The notes beneath the pieces are model-generated. The model had not been told where the DNA came from, ran no database searches, and saw only the letters and a program-made list of their open reading frames with translations. A DNA stretch of 64,000 nucleotides from Ancylobacter mangrovi (GTDB taxonomy: Bacteria; Pseudomonadota; Alphaproteobacteria; Rhizobiales; Xanthobacteraceae): positions 1 through 64,000 of the forward strand of contig NZ_JANTHZ010000008.1 in NCBI RefSeq assembly GCF_024752355.1, given 5' to 3'. The position numbers and the translations under genes are program-made. Numbering within the stretch: position 1 is the first letter of the stretch; each line of letters opens with the position of its first letter. Positions 8,286 through 16,911 of this stretch are shown in pieces.

Positions 8286-9173
8286 GTGAGCGAAACCGTC
8301 CTCGACCCGCCGATGAACGCCGGCGCCGCCGCCCTTCTGCCGGCCCGGCGCGCCGGGCACGTGCTTCCCGGCTTCGGCCTCACCATGGGGCTGACGCTGC
8401 TGTGGCTCGGCCTCGTCGTGCTCATCCCGCTCGCCGGGCTGTTCCTGAAGACGGCGGAGCTCTCGCCGGCGCGCATCCTCGGCATATTGACCGCCACCCG
8501 CACACTGAACGCGCTGAAGATCTCGTTCGGCCTGTCGCTCGCCGCCGCGGCGCTCAACCTCGTCTTCGGCGCCGTCATCGTCTGGGCGCTGACGCGCTAC
8601 GACTTCCCCGGCCGGCGCGTGCTCGACGCGCTGATCGACATCCCCTTCGCCCTGCCCACCGCCGTCGCCGGCATCGCGCTCACCACGCTCTATGCGGAGA
8701 ACGGGTGGATCGGCGCCCTGCTGGCGCCGTTCGGCATCAAGGTGGCGTTCACCCCGCTCGGCATCCTGGTCGCGCTGATCTTCATCGGGCTGCCCTTCGT
8801 GGTGCGCACCGTCCAGCCGGTGCTGGAAGATCTCGACCGCGACCTCGAAGAGGCCGCCGCCACGCTCGGCGCCGGGCGCTGGACCACCATCCGGCGCATC
8901 GTCCTGCCGGCGGTCTTCCCCGCCTTCCTCACCGGCTTCGCGCTCGCTTTCGCCCGCGCCGTCGGCGAATACGGCTCGGTCATCTTCATCGCCGGCAACC
9001 TGCCCAACGTGTCGGAGATCGCCCCGCTGCTGATCGTCATCCGGCTGGAGGAATTCCGCTATGCGGACGCCACCGCCATCGCCGCGACCATGCTCGTCGC
9101 CGCCTTCCTCCTGCTCTTCGTCATAAACGCCCTGCAGCGCTGGTCGCAGGCCCGCACGGGACGGTTGTCATGA
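8286..9173 (+). CDS. cysT: sulfate ABC transporter permease CysT
   Basis: This 295-residue inner-membrane protein has about six transmembrane segments and is one half of the sulfate channel. The EAA loop that docks the ATPase is visible ([19 protein letters not shown]). Other typical stretches are the first membrane segment ([18 protein letters not shown]), [12 protein letters not shown] and [17 protein letters not shown]. Translation appears to start at the GTG at 8286, preceded by CGGAGA. It overlaps cysW by four bases (ATGA), so the two permease subunits are translationally coupled. Confidence 0.92.
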   Translation: MSETVLDPPMNAGAAALLPARRAGHVLPGFGLTMGLTLLWLGLVVLIPLAGLFLKTAELSPARILGILTATRTLNALKISFGLSLAAAALNLVFGAVIVWALTRYDFPGRRVLDALIDIPFALPTAVAGIALTTLYAENGWIGALLAPFGIKVAFTPLGILVALIFIGLPFVVRTVQPVLEDLDRDLEEAAATLGAGRWTTIRRIVLPAVFPAFLTGFALAFARAVGEYGSVIFIAGNLPNVSEIAPLLIVIRLEEFRYADATAIAATMLVAAFLLLFVINALQRWSQARTGRLS

Positions 9174-10006
9174 AGCCGGAAAGCGTCCATGCCGAGCCCG
9201 CTCCGGTGCGACGGGCGGTCATCGCCGCCGCCGCCCTCGTCGTCGGCCTGTTCATCGTACTGCCGCTCGTCAACGTCTTCGCGCAGGCGCTGTCGAAGGG
9301 CTGGGCGGCCTATGCGAGCGCCCTCGTCGAGCCGGACGCGCTCGCCGCGATCGAGCTGACGCTGCTCGTCACCGCGCTCTCGGTCGGCCTCAACGCCGCC
9401 ATGGGCCTCGTCATGGCCTGGGCGATCACGAAGTTCTCCTTTCCCGGCAAGAGCTTCCTGATCACGCTCATCGACCTGCCGTTCTCCGTCTCGCCGGTGA
9501 TCGCCGGCCTCGTCTTCGTGCTGCTGTTCGGCGCGCAGGGTTTCTTCGGCGGCTGGCTGATCGACAATGGCTGGAAGATCATCTTCGCCTGGCCCGGCAT
9601 CACCCTCGCCACCGTGTTCGTCACCTTTCCCTTCGTCGCCCGCGAGCTGATTCCGCTGATGCAGGAGCAGGGCACGGCCGAGGAGGAGGCCGCGGTCACG
9701 CTCGGCGCCGATGGCTGGCGCGTCTTCACGCGCGTCACGCTGCCCAACATAAGGTGGGCGCTGCTCTACGGGGTGCTGCTCTGCAACGCCCGCGCGATGG
9801 GCGAGTTCGGCGCGGTGTCGGTGGTCTCGGGCCATGTCCGGGGCGAGACCAACACCATCCCGCTGCAGGTCGAGATCCTCTACAACGAGTACCAGTTCCA
9901 GGCGTCCTTCGCCGTCGCCTCGCTGCTGGCCCTGCTGGCGATCGTCACCCTGCTGGCCAAGGCGGCGCTGGAGGCGCGTATCGGTGCTCGCCATCGCGGG
10001 CACTGA
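9170..10006 (+). CDS. cysW: sulfate ABC transporter permease CysW
   Basis: This 278-residue inner-membrane permease pairs with CysT. It has an N-terminal membrane segment, [20 protein letters not shown], an EAA loop ([19 protein letters not shown]) and [17 protein letters not shown]. The ATG at 9170 overlaps the cysT stop. The open frame continues upstream, but only as a shadow of cysT. Normally cysA (the ATPase) follows; here the next gene, 19 bases away, is on the opposite strand and unrelated, so the ATPase must come from another locus. Confidence 0.92.
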   Translation: MKPESVHAEPAPVRRAVIAAAALVVGLFIVLPLVNVFAQALSKGWAAYASALVEPDALAAIELTLLVTALSVGLNAAMGLVMAWAITKFSFPGKSFLITLIDLPFSVSPVIAGLVFVLLFGAQGFFGGWLIDNGWKIIFAWPGITLATVFVTFPFVARELIPLMQEQGTAEEEAAVTLGADGWRVFTRVTLPNIRWALLYGVLLCNARAMGEFGAVSVVSGHVRGETNTIPLQVEILYNEYQFQASFAVASLLALLAIVTLLAKAALEARIGARHRGH

Positions 10007-10025
10007 AAGGGGACAGGAACGGGAT

Positions 10026-10607
10026 TCAGAACAGGTAGAGCGAGCCCACGATCCCGCCGACCAGCACCACCGCGAACACCACCGTCACCAGCCCCAGCCG
10101 CTCCTCGATGAAGGTCCGCGCCGAGGGGCCGATCCAGTACAGCAGCCCCGCGACCATGAAGAAGCGCAGGCCGCGGGTGATGACCGACAGCACAATGAAC
10201 CAGAACAGGCTGTAATGGGCGAAGCCCGAGGTGATGGTCACCACCTTGTAGGGGATCGGGGTCAGCCCCTTGATGAGGATGATCCAGTGACCGTAGTGCT
10301 GGTACGCCTCAGAGAACGCCTCGACCTTGTCGCCGTAGCCATAGAGGTGGATCAGGAACATCCCGACCGATTCATAGAGCAGCGCGCCGATGGCGTAGCC
10401 GAACAGGCCGCCGACGACCGAGGCCAGCGTGCAGATCAGCGCGTACCACCAGGCGAGCTTCGGGCGCGCGACGCACATCGGCACCAGCATCACGTCCGGC
10501 GGCACCGGGAAGAACGAGCTCTCGGCGAAGGAGACGCCGGCCAGCGCCCAGGGAGCGGACGGGCGCTCGGAGAGATCGATGACCCACTGATAGAGGCGGC
10601 GCAGCAT
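10026..10607 (-). CDS. YqaA/DedA-family membrane protein
   Basis: This 193-residue inner-membrane protein belongs to the SNARE-associated/VTT (DedA-YqaA) family. Visible marks are AGVSFAESSFFPVPPDVMLVPM near the N-terminus, FGYAIGALLYESVG, and the conserved ILIKGLTPIPYKVVTITSG re-entrant segment with its Gly and Pro residues. Four to five hydrophobic stretches are present. Family members act in lipid flipping or membrane homeostasis; the substrate is not known here. The ATG at 10607 was chosen; the longer frame runs Arg/Gly-rich into hisE. It lies 44 bases after hisE on the same strand and is probably co-transcribed. Confidence 0.85.
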   Translation of the reverse strand: MLRRLYQWVIDLSERPSAPWALAGVSFAESSFFPVPPDVMLVPMCVARPKLAWWYALICTLASVVGGLFGYAIGALLYESVGMFLIHLYGYGDKVEAFSEAYQHYGHWIILIKGLTPIPYKVVTITSGFAHYSLFWFIVLSVITRGLRFFMVAGLLYWIGPSARTFIEERLGLVTVVFAVVLVGGIVGSLYLF

Positions 10608-10651
10608 GGAGAGGTCCCGGCGGAAGGGGTAAGGCGGGCGTTCGGAAAGGC

Positions 10652-11077
10652 TCAGCGACGGCGTGCGCCCGGGCCGGGGCCCTCGCCCGAGAATTCGAGC
10701 GCGGATTTGGACACCGGCCTGGGCGAAGATTTGGCCGAACCGGAATCGGGCTCCGCGGCGAAGCGGCGCTTGGGCAGCTTCTCGGCCATGCCGAGCAGTT
10801 GCTCGCGTCGCTGCATCTCGGACCACACCTCCTCCGGCTCGATGCCGAGATCGGCCCATAGCACGATGAGATTGTAGATCAGATCCGCGCTCTCGCGCAC
10901 CGCCCCCGCCCGGTCGCCGCACACGCCATCGAGCGCCACCTCGACCGCTTCCTCCGCCACCTTCTTGGCGATGAAGCCGCGGCCCCTGGCGAACAGCTTC
11001 GCCGTGCGCGGCGAGGAGTTCATCCCGTCGCGCGTCGCGGTCACGGCCTCGTGCAGACGGCGAATCGAATCAGTCAT
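10652..11077 (-). CDS. hisE: phosphoribosyl-ATP diphosphatase
   Basis: This 141-residue cytosolic enzyme hydrolyses phosphoribosyl-ATP to phosphoribosyl-AMP, the second step of histidine synthesis. It is an all-alpha MazG-like fold: KLFARGRGFIAKKVAEEAVE (metal-binding Glu residues), then ESADLIYNLIVLWADLGI. Normal HisE is about 105-110 residues. The last 35 or so residues here are a Pro/Ser/Gly/Arg-rich tail that looks disordered. It is far from other his genes and heads a short leftward unit with the YqaA-type gene, divergent from the carboxypeptidase. Confidence 0.9.
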   Translation of the reverse strand: MTDSIRRLHEAVTATRDGMNSSPRTAKLFARGRGFIAKKVAEEAVEVALDGVCGDRAGAVRESADLIYNLIVLWADLGIEPEEVWSEMQRREQLLGMAEKLPKRRFAAEPDSGSAKSSPRPVSKSALEFSGEGPGPGARRR

Positions 11078-11319
11078 GAATTCATCCTAGAGGCAATTGG
11101 ATGAAGAGGTTATGGCGGGATAACGCGCCGCGGCCCGTCCTAGCCTCGCCAATGGTGGCGCCGGCGGCGCGCACCGGCCCGGCCGGCGCGTGTTCTCGAT
11201 CCTGTGAAGCATGGCGGGCCGGCGAGGCGCCCGCGCATTTTGCTCCGCAGCAGGGAAGGGAGTATGAGGTGCAGCAGAGAGCCTTGAAGCCGCAGCCAAG
11301 CTGGAGACGGATCAGAAGC

Positions 11320-12621
11320 GTGCTGAAACTTTCGTCCTTCCGCACCCTCCGCCATCCCCGCCGCGCCGGTCTCGCCTTCGCCCGGCGCGCGCTGGGCGCC
11401 CTCATCCCCGGCAGCGTCCTCCTCGGCAGCCTCGCCCTCGCCGCCACGATCGGCCTGACGGCGACGGCCCATGCCACGCCGAAGCTCGTCATCGAGATCG
11501 ACAGCGGCAAGGTGCTGCTGGCCGAAGACGCCACCAAGCCGTGGTACCCGGCCTCGGTGACCAAGCTGATGACCGCCTATGTCACCTTCAAGGCGCTGCG
11601 CGCCGGCCGCGTGACGCCCGAGACGCTCATCACCATGACGCCCGAGGCGGCCGCCCAGGAGCCCTCGAAGATGGGCTTCAAGATCGGCACCCAGATCACC
11701 ATCGACAATGCGCTGAAGATGATGCTGGTCAAGTCGGCCAACGACATCGCCATCGCGCTCGCCCAGGGCGTCGGCGGCAGCCTGCCGGGCTTCGTGGAGG
11801 AGATGAACTTCACCGCCCGCGAGCTCGGCATGGACGGCACCCATTACGACAACCCGAACGGCCTGCCCTCGCCGGGACAGATCACCACCGCCCGCGACCT
11901 CGCCGTGCTCGCCCGCGCCATCTACACCGAGTTCCCCGAGCGGGCGAAGCTGTTCAGCATTCCCGCGATCAAGCTCGGCAGCCGGGTGATCCGCAACTAC
12001 AACAAGCTGATCGACCGCTATCCCGGCGCGGAAGGCATGAAGACCGGCTTCATCTGCGCCTCCGGCTTCAACCTCGTCGCCAGCGCCAAGCGCGGCGACA
12101 AGCGCATCCTCGCCATCGTGCTCGGCACCAATTCCGGCCGCGAGCGCACAGAGGAGGCCGCCCTGCTGCTGGAGAAGGGCTTCCAGCATTCGTGGAAGAT
12201 CTTCGGCGCCGTGGCCCCGACGGTGGATTCGCTGCGCAACGAGGGCGGCCCGCCCACCGACATGCGCGCGCAGGTCTGCGGCGGCAAGCGCAAGAACACG
12301 GCCTCGGAGGACGACGACGGCGATTCCTCCAGTTCGTCGAGCTTCGTCGCCGCCGGCATGGGCAGCCTCGGCGACAATGTGACCGGCGCCAGCCTGCTCC
12401 AGAACCTGCCGCCCTCCATGCCGCCGGTCGACGTCTGGGTCGGTCCCTATCCGAGCGACGACGCGCTCGCCGAGGCCTATCCCGCGCCGCCGGCCAAGAA
12501 GACCGTCACCACCAAGAAGACGAAGGCGCTCGCCACCACCGCGCCGCGCCCGCCGGCCAAGCCATTGCCGCGGCAGGCCCCCGCCCCCACCTATCCGGCA
12601 GTGCCCGCACCGCCGAAGTGA
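11320..12621 (+). CDS. D-alanyl-D-alanine carboxypeptidase (low-mass PBP)
   Basis: This exported serine DD-peptidase trims the terminal D-Ala from peptidoglycan stem peptides. All three penicillin-binding motifs are present: SVTK (Ser at about residue 79, in YPASVTKLM), SAN (about 139, in VKSANDIAIAL) and KTG (in GMKTGFICASG). An Arg-rich start and hydrophobic core ending near TAHA form the signal peptide. A C-terminal tail of Lys/Pro/Ala repeats follows the catalytic domain. The start is uncertain: no suitable ATG precedes the signal peptide, so I take GTG 11320. TTG 11284 and ATG 11101 are also in frame, but the last would overlap the promoter region shared with hisE. Confidence 0.85.
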   Translation: MLKLSSFRTLRHPRRAGLAFARRALGALIPGSVLLGSLALAATIGLTATAHATPKLVIEIDSGKVLLAEDATKPWYPASVTKLMTAYVTFKALRAGRVTPETLITMTPEAAAQEPSKMGFKIGTQITIDNALKMMLVKSANDIAIALAQGVGGSLPGFVEEMNFTARELGMDGTHYDNPNGLPSPGQITTARDLAVLARAIYTEFPERAKLFSIPAIKLGSRVIRNYNKLIDRYPGAEGMKTGFICASGFNLVASAKRGDKRILAIVLGTNSGRERTEEAALLLEKGFQHSWKIFGAVAPTVDSLRNEGGPPTDMRAQVCGGKRKNTASEDDDGDSSSSSSFVAAGMGSLGDNVTGASLLQNLPPSMPPVDVWVGPYPSDDALAEAYPAPPAKKTVTTKKTKALATTAPRPPAKPLPRQAPAPTYPAVPAPPK

Positions 12622-12627
12622 GCCTAG

Positions 12628-12661
12628 CCGGTTCCGGCTCCGGCAGGCCCTGCGGAACCGG
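12628..12661 (+). terminator. hairpin between carboxypeptidase and CobW-like gene
   Basis: CCGGTTCCG (12628-12636) pairs with CGGAACCGG (12653-12661) across a 16-base loop, just after the carboxypeptidase stop. There is no T run. The stem reaches to within 20 bases of the next start, so it may also affect translation of that gene. Confidence 0.35.
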
Positions 12662-12680
12662 AACGGAAGGAATCCCGACG

Positions 12681-13808
12681 ATGACCGACATGCCGCGCCA
12701 GCCGCCGGAACCGATTCCGGTCACGCTGCTGACCGGGTTCCTGGGCGCCGGCAAGACCACCCTGCTCAACCGCTTGCTGAAGGAGCCGGGGCTCGCCGAC
12801 GCCGCCGTGCTGATCAACGAATTCGGCGAGATCGGCCTCGACCATCTGCTGGTCCAGCATTTCGACGACGCCACCGTGCTGCTCGCCTCGGGCTGCCTGT
12901 GCTGCACCGTGCGCGGCGACCTCGTGGAGGGGCTGGAGCACCTGCTGCGCCGGATGGACAACGGCGCCATCCCGCCCTTCCGCCGCATCCTCATCGAGAC
13001 CACCGGCCTCGCCGACCCGGCGCCGATCCTCCACGTGCTGATGATGCATCCCTATCTGGTGATGCGCTTCCGGCTCGACGGCGTCGTCACCGTGGTCGAC
13101 GCGATCAATGGCGGCGCCACGCTGGACGAGCATCCCGAATCCGTGCGCCAGGTAGCGATCTCGGACCGGATCGTGCTCACCAAGACCGACCTCGTGACGA
13201 CGCCCGAAGAGGCCGCGCAGCTCGACGATCTGCGGCGCCGGCTCCGCGCCCTCGCCCCCGCCGCGCCGGTGCTCGACGCCGCCCGCGGCGAGGCGACGCC
13301 GGCGGCGCTGCTCGATGCCGGGCTGTTCGATCCCTCGACCAAGATCCCCGACGTCGCGCGCTGGCTGGCCGACGAGGCGGTCGACGCGGCCGAGGCGGAG
13401 GCGCGCGGCCATGTCCACGACCCGAACCGGCACGACGACCGCATCCGCGCCTTCACCCTCGCCACCGAGGCGCCGGTGGCGGCGGCGGCGATCGACATGT
13501 TTCTGGAGCTGGTGCGCGGCACCCATGGCAGCAAGCTGTTGCGCCTCAAGGGCATCGTGAAGCTCGCCGAGGACCCGGACCGCCCGCTCGTCCTGCACGG
13601 CGTGCAGCACGTGCTGCATCCGCCGAGCCAGCTTCCCGGCTGGCCGGACGACGACCGCCGCACCCGGCTGGTGATGATCGTGCGCGACGTCGAGCCGGCG
13701 GTGATCCGGCGCCTGTTCGACGCCTTCATGGGGCTGCCGATGCCGGACCAGCCGGACGGCGCGGTGCTGGCCGACAACCCCTTGGCACCGGCGACGATGC
13801 GGCGCTGA
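12681..13808 (+). CDS. CobW/COG0523-family GTP-binding metallochaperone
   Basis: This 375-residue G3E-family GTPase contains the Walker A loop (GFLGAGKTTLLN), the switch region LINEFGEIGLDH, the metal-binding CxCC motif (SGCLCCTVRGDL), and ETTGLADPAPI. The base-recognition motif TKTD follows, then a C-terminal CobW domain with a His-rich GHVHDPNRHDD. Family members insert or deliver zinc, cobalt or other metals to target enzymes. No cobalamin genes are nearby, so zinc handling is the more likely general role, but this is inference. The ATG at 12681 follows a GGAAGGAA ribosome site; the longer frame is a shadow of the carboxypeptidase. Confidence 0.88.
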   Translation: MTDMPRQPPEPIPVTLLTGFLGAGKTTLLNRLLKEPGLADAAVLINEFGEIGLDHLLVQHFDDATVLLASGCLCCTVRGDLVEGLEHLLRRMDNGAIPPFRRILIETTGLADPAPILHVLMMHPYLVMRFRLDGVVTVVDAINGGATLDEHPESVRQVAISDRIVLTKTDLVTTPEEAAQLDDLRRRLRALAPAAPVLDAARGEATPAALLDAGLFDPSTKIPDVARWLADEAVDAAEAEARGHVHDPNRHDDRIRAFTLATEAPVAAAAIDMFLELVRGTHGSKLLRLKGIVKLAEDPDRPLVLHGVQHVLHPPSQLPGWPDDDRRTRLVMIVRDVEPAVIRRLFDAFMGLPMPDQPDGAVLADNPLAPATMRR

Positions 13809-13835
13809 GCGCCGCTCGCCGGCGGTCTTGCCGCG

Positions 13836-14474
13836 TTACTGCCCCGGCACCGGGGCGCCGTTGATGAGCACCTGGGTGTCGCCGCCGGTCGGAGCCGGAG
13901 CGCCCCCGCCCTGCTGGGCGGCAGCCTGCGCCGCGGCCTGCGCGGCCTCGACCTTCGGGTCGGGCACGCCGATCACCATCGCCCAGTAGACCGAGTACTT
14001 GCTGCGCGGCGCGCGCACCGCCGCGATGCCGAGCCGGGTCGCGCCCGGCATCAGCATGTTCTTGTTGTGCGAGGGGGAATCGCGCCAGCCCGAGAAGGCC
14101 TCGGCCAAAGTGTGATAGCCCGCGCCGACATTCTCCGCCGCCTTCAGCCCGGTGAACCCCGCCGCCTTGAGCCGCGTGGTGAGCGAGCGCCCGCCGATGT
14201 CATGGGAGAGCTTGTCGGCCGAGGCCATGGCCTTGGCCTGACGCTCGGCGACCGCCATCAGCGTCGGGTCGATGGTGACCGCCGGCAGCCCATGCCCCTT
14301 GCGGTAGTCGCTCAGCAGCGAGGCCGCCGCCTCGGGGTCGAGCGTGCCGCCCTTGGCGATGTTCGCATAGAAGGTGTCGTCGACCGGCACCATCTCCGGG
14401 CCGGAAGAACATCCCGCCAGAAGCAGGGCGAGGAGGGCGGCTCCGGCAAGGCGTTTGGCAAGGGGAGCGGGCAT
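13836..14474 (-). CDS. CAP/SCP-domain lipoprotein
   Basis: This 212-residue protein has a lipoprotein signal (ALLALLLAGCSS, lipobox LAGC), so it is probably anchored in the outer or inner membrane facing the periplasm. The body is a CAP (SCP/PR1-like) domain: DYRKGHGLPAVTIDPTLMAVAERQAKAM, KLSHDIGG, then AENVGAGYHTLAEAFSGWRDSPSHNKNML. The CAP histidines (in LSHD and SPSHNKN) and the acidic Glu of AENV are present. Function in bacteria is poorly known. It converges with the CobW-like gene, 27 bases apart. Confidence 0.85.
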   Translation of the reverse strand: MPAPLAKRLAGAALLALLLAGCSSGPEMVPVDDTFYANIAKGGTLDPEAAASLLSDYRKGHGLPAVTIDPTLMAVAERQAKAMASADKLSHDIGGRSLTTRLKAAGFTGLKAAENVGAGYHTLAEAFSGWRDSPSHNKNMLMPGATRLGIAAVRAPRSKYSVYWAMVIGVPDPKVEAAQAAAQAAAQQGGGAPAPTGGDTQVLINGAPVPGQ

Positions 14475-14863
14475 GAAAAGCTCTTATGGATCCGTGGGAT
14501 CGTGAGGGAACGGAGCGGGAGCGGACGCGCGCATGGGACCCGGCCTCGTCGCCGGGCCGGGCGGTCCGCTCAGGACAGTGGAGAATGAAGGCGCAGCCGG
14601 AAGGCTACCGGCCATTCTAGCAGCCGGGGCCGCAGAGCCGGTGGTGCCCACATGCGACGCGCGCCGTTCCGCCGCGCCGGCGGGACAGGCGCGGTCGAGC
14701 CGTGGCCGGCCGACGTCGAAAGGAATGGGGCGCGGGACCATGATCGCAGGCGGCTCACATGCAGGAGCCCCCTGTCTCACGTGCGATCGCAGCCAAATCA
14801 AGGCAGAGCGCCGGCCCTTCACGGCTTTGACGCCGCAGCGTCACCAAGGGCCCGACGCGGAGC
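14475..14863. other. 389-bp intergenic stretch
   Basis: The stretch lies between two minus-strand genes, the GNAT gene (upstream, ending at 14864) and the CAP lipoprotein (starting at 14474). Open frames on both strands here (for example 14484-14822 minus) are rich in Pro, Ala and Arg, resemble no family, and have no convincing start, so I regard them as chance frames. It must contain the promoter of the lipoprotein gene and any terminator of the GNAT gene; I see no clear -35/-10 pair or hairpin. Confidence 0.4.
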
Positions 14864-15559
14864 TCAGTTGCCGCGCAGCGAGGGCGGCAGCGAGCGTTCC
14901 TGCAGGTCGAAGGCCGACGAGAAGACCGAGAAGGTGTCGCCGATGAATTCGCGCAGGCGCGAGAACACGGTCGCATGCGGCGCCTTGAGGCGGCCGACGA
15001 CCTCGTCCTCGTCGAGCGAGAAATCCGCCGCGCCATGCACCGCGAGGCGCTTCATCCGGCCATTGTTCGGCAGGAACACGACCTGCAGCTCCTCGATATC
15101 GCGGTTCTGCGCCAAGAGGACGAGCTGTTCCATCAGCGCCGAGCCGACGCCCTTGCCCTGCCAGTCCCGCTCGACGCTGAACGCCGCTTCGGCCGAGGTG
15201 GGCTTGCCCTCGCGCTTGGGAAGCGGATGGAGCTCGGCTACCGCGCGCAGCTCGCCATCGACGAAATAGCCGAGCGCCAGCGCGTCGCCGGTCATCACGC
15301 GGGTAGCGTGGCGGGCGAGCGCGGCATCGGAAATCACGCCGCCGAAGCGCATGAAGCGGCTGAGCGGGTCGAGCCGCAGGAAATGCTCGAGCAGCAGGTG
15401 GCGCTCAGCGGCAAGCAGCTTGCGTATATGGCCCCCGGCGAGCGCATGATGGCGCGCGGCACGGCCGGCCGCGGCCGTGGCAACGGCGGCAGGCGCAGCG
15501 TTCGTGGGCCCGGCGCTGTCGGACCTGGTGCTCATGGGCATCGTGGCGGACGTGACCAT
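14864..15559 (-). CDS. GNAT-family N-acetyltransferase
   Basis: This protein of up to 231 residues has a GCN5-related acetyltransferase core: LDPLSRFMRFGG, then LGYFVDGELRAVAELHPL, then the acetyl-CoA loop FSVERDWQGKGVGSALMEQLV (Q/RxxGxG type) and a C-terminal strand region. The first 35 or so residues are Ala/Thr-rich, and three nearby Met codons (15559 onward) make the true start uncertain. The early LSRFMRF pattern resembles GNAT domains annotated with stress or protein-acetylation roles; the acceptor substrate is unknown. A small hairpin-forming repeat (CGCCGC...GCGGCG around 15590) lies in its leader. Confidence 0.8.
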   Translation of the reverse strand: MVTSATMPMSTRSDSAGPTNAAPAAVATAAAGRAARHHALAGGHIRKLLAAERHLLLEHFLRLDPLSRFMRFGGVISDAALARHATRVMTGDALALGYFVDGELRAVAELHPLPKREGKPTSAEAAFSVERDWQGKGVGSALMEQLVLLAQNRDIEELQVVFLPNNGRMKRLAVHGAADFSLDEDEVVGRLKAPHATVFSRLREFIGDTFSVFSSAFDLQERSLPPSLRGN

Positions 15560-15769
15560 GTCGAATCTCTATGGTGATCTCACAAATCGCCGCTCGATAT
15601 TGCGGCGCAGCATACATAGACGCGTCGCAACATATGACAACTTGTGCACCTGCATGGCTCGCATGCGCACATGACGAGCGATGCCAAAGCTGCGCCTCAT
15701 TCGCCACCGTGGCAACACGCGCGAGGCGAAACGCCGCCGCCGCCCCGCGTGCAGGCGAGGAACCGCCCG

Positions 15770-16630
15770 TTACCGGTTGGCGCTGAGCTGCCGCCCGCGG
15801 TTCACGACCTCGGTCACGGCCTGGCGCAGGTCGCCATCGGCGGTGACGCCGAAATTGTAGTGCTGCATAGAAAATGGGCCGGCGGTGCCGGGGTGGGTCG
15901 AGCGGAAGCCGACATAGACCCCGAGGAAGTCGCCCTGCCGGTCGAGCAGCGCCGCACCCGACGCGCCGCCCTCCGCGTCGCAGTCGATCGCCACCTCGCG
16001 CATGCCCTCGCCCTCGGCGGTCACCTGGCGCGCCCGGCAGTCCTGCAGCGAGGGGTTCTCATGCGTGCCCCGCGCCGCCGCGGCGAGCACGATCGCGCCG
16101 GGGACCTTCATGGTCCGCGCGAGCCGATAGGGATGCGCGCCGGCGACCGGGGCCGCGAGCGGCGCCACCGCCCAGTCGCGGATCGCCGGAAACGCATAGG
16201 GCGAACGGCTGCCGCTGATCACGCCGTCGAGCCGCAGCTCAACTACCTGCCGCCGCCCGCCGGCATCGAGCGCAAACACGCAGGAGGAGGCGCGCGCCTT
16301 CCCGTCCGGCGCGAACAGCACATGGGCCGCCGTCACCACCACATTGTCCGCGCCGACGAGCTGGCCGGTGCCAACCGCGCCGCCGCAGCTCACGATGCCG
16401 GTGGCGCCGAAGCGCGTGGCGAGCTGCGCGGTGGAGAGCCGGTTGGCGCGCGCATAGTCGGCCGGCGTCAGCCGGTCGTCGCCGTCGATCATGATGGCCG
16501 AGGATGAAATGCTCACCGTCGCCGCGTTCTTGCGCTCGACGGCATGGCCGGTGACAGGCGCGATCAGCGCCACCATCACCGGAAAGAGCCCCCGCATGGT
16601 GCTGAAAAGACCGCCCCGCCGCATCCACAC
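15770..16630 (-). CDS. exported trypsin-like serine protease
   Basis: This 286-residue protein with an N-terminal signal peptide (LFPVMVALIAPVTGHA) has a chymotrypsin-fold domain. The catalytic His is in VVTAAHVLF, the Asp in AIRDWAVAPL, and the Ser in the GGASGAALLD motif, which replaces the usual GDSGGP. CysGGAVGTGQLV and paired cysteines suggest disulfides, consistent with periplasmic location. There is no PDZ domain, so it is not a DegP-type protease. Substrate is unknown. The start may be 16630 or the Met at 16597; both keep the signal peptide. It is divergent from zapE. Confidence 0.8.
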   Translation of the reverse strand: MWMRRGGLFSTMRGLFPVMVALIAPVTGHAVERKNAATVSISSSAIMIDGDDRLTPADYARANRLSTAQLATRFGATGIVSCGGAVGTGQLVGADNVVVTAAHVLFAPDGKARASSCVFALDAGGRRQVVELRLDGVISGSRSPYAFPAIRDWAVAPLAAPVAGAHPYRLARTMKVPGAIVLAAAARGTHENPSLQDCRARQVTAEGEGMREVAIDCDAEGGASGAALLDRQGDFLGVYVGFRSTHPGTAGPFSMQHYNFGVTADGDLRQAVTEVVNRGRQLSANR

Positions 16631-16800
16631 TCCGCCCGCATCTGAACGCGATCAGAGTGGCCGGACGAACCGGGCGAGGTCAAGGCAAGGAGAGGACAAC
16701 GTGATGGCGAGCAAAAAGTTCCGGCGCCCGAGACACGAAAAAAAGGGACGGCGGCCGCCGGCATTGCATTCGGTCCTGATCGGGTCCACACGACCGCCCG

Positions 16801-16852
16801 ACCGGCCGGCCGCCTTCCCGTAGGTGGCCGGCCGGCAAGGTGACCGGCCGGC
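16801..16852. repeat. three copies of CCGGCCGGC upstream of zapE
   Basis: The 9-mer CCGGCCGGC occurs at 16802-16810, 16828-16836 and 16844-16852. It is self-complementary apart from its last base, so neighbouring copies can form GC stems, for example 16828-16835 with 16844-16851. The cluster lies 59 bases before the zapE ATG. It may act as a hairpin in the zapE leader or be a local GC-rich repeat without function. Confidence 0.4.
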
Positions 16853-16911
16853 GCTTGCCGCGCCGCACTGCGCCCGGTAAGCGTGCGCGGCACAGTTGGG
16901 AGTAGTCCGAT

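Noticed and set aside
14484-14822. A 112-codon minus-strand frame between the GNAT and CAP genes
   Set aside because: Pro/Ala/Arg-rich, no convincing start and no recognisable pattern; more likely a chance frame.
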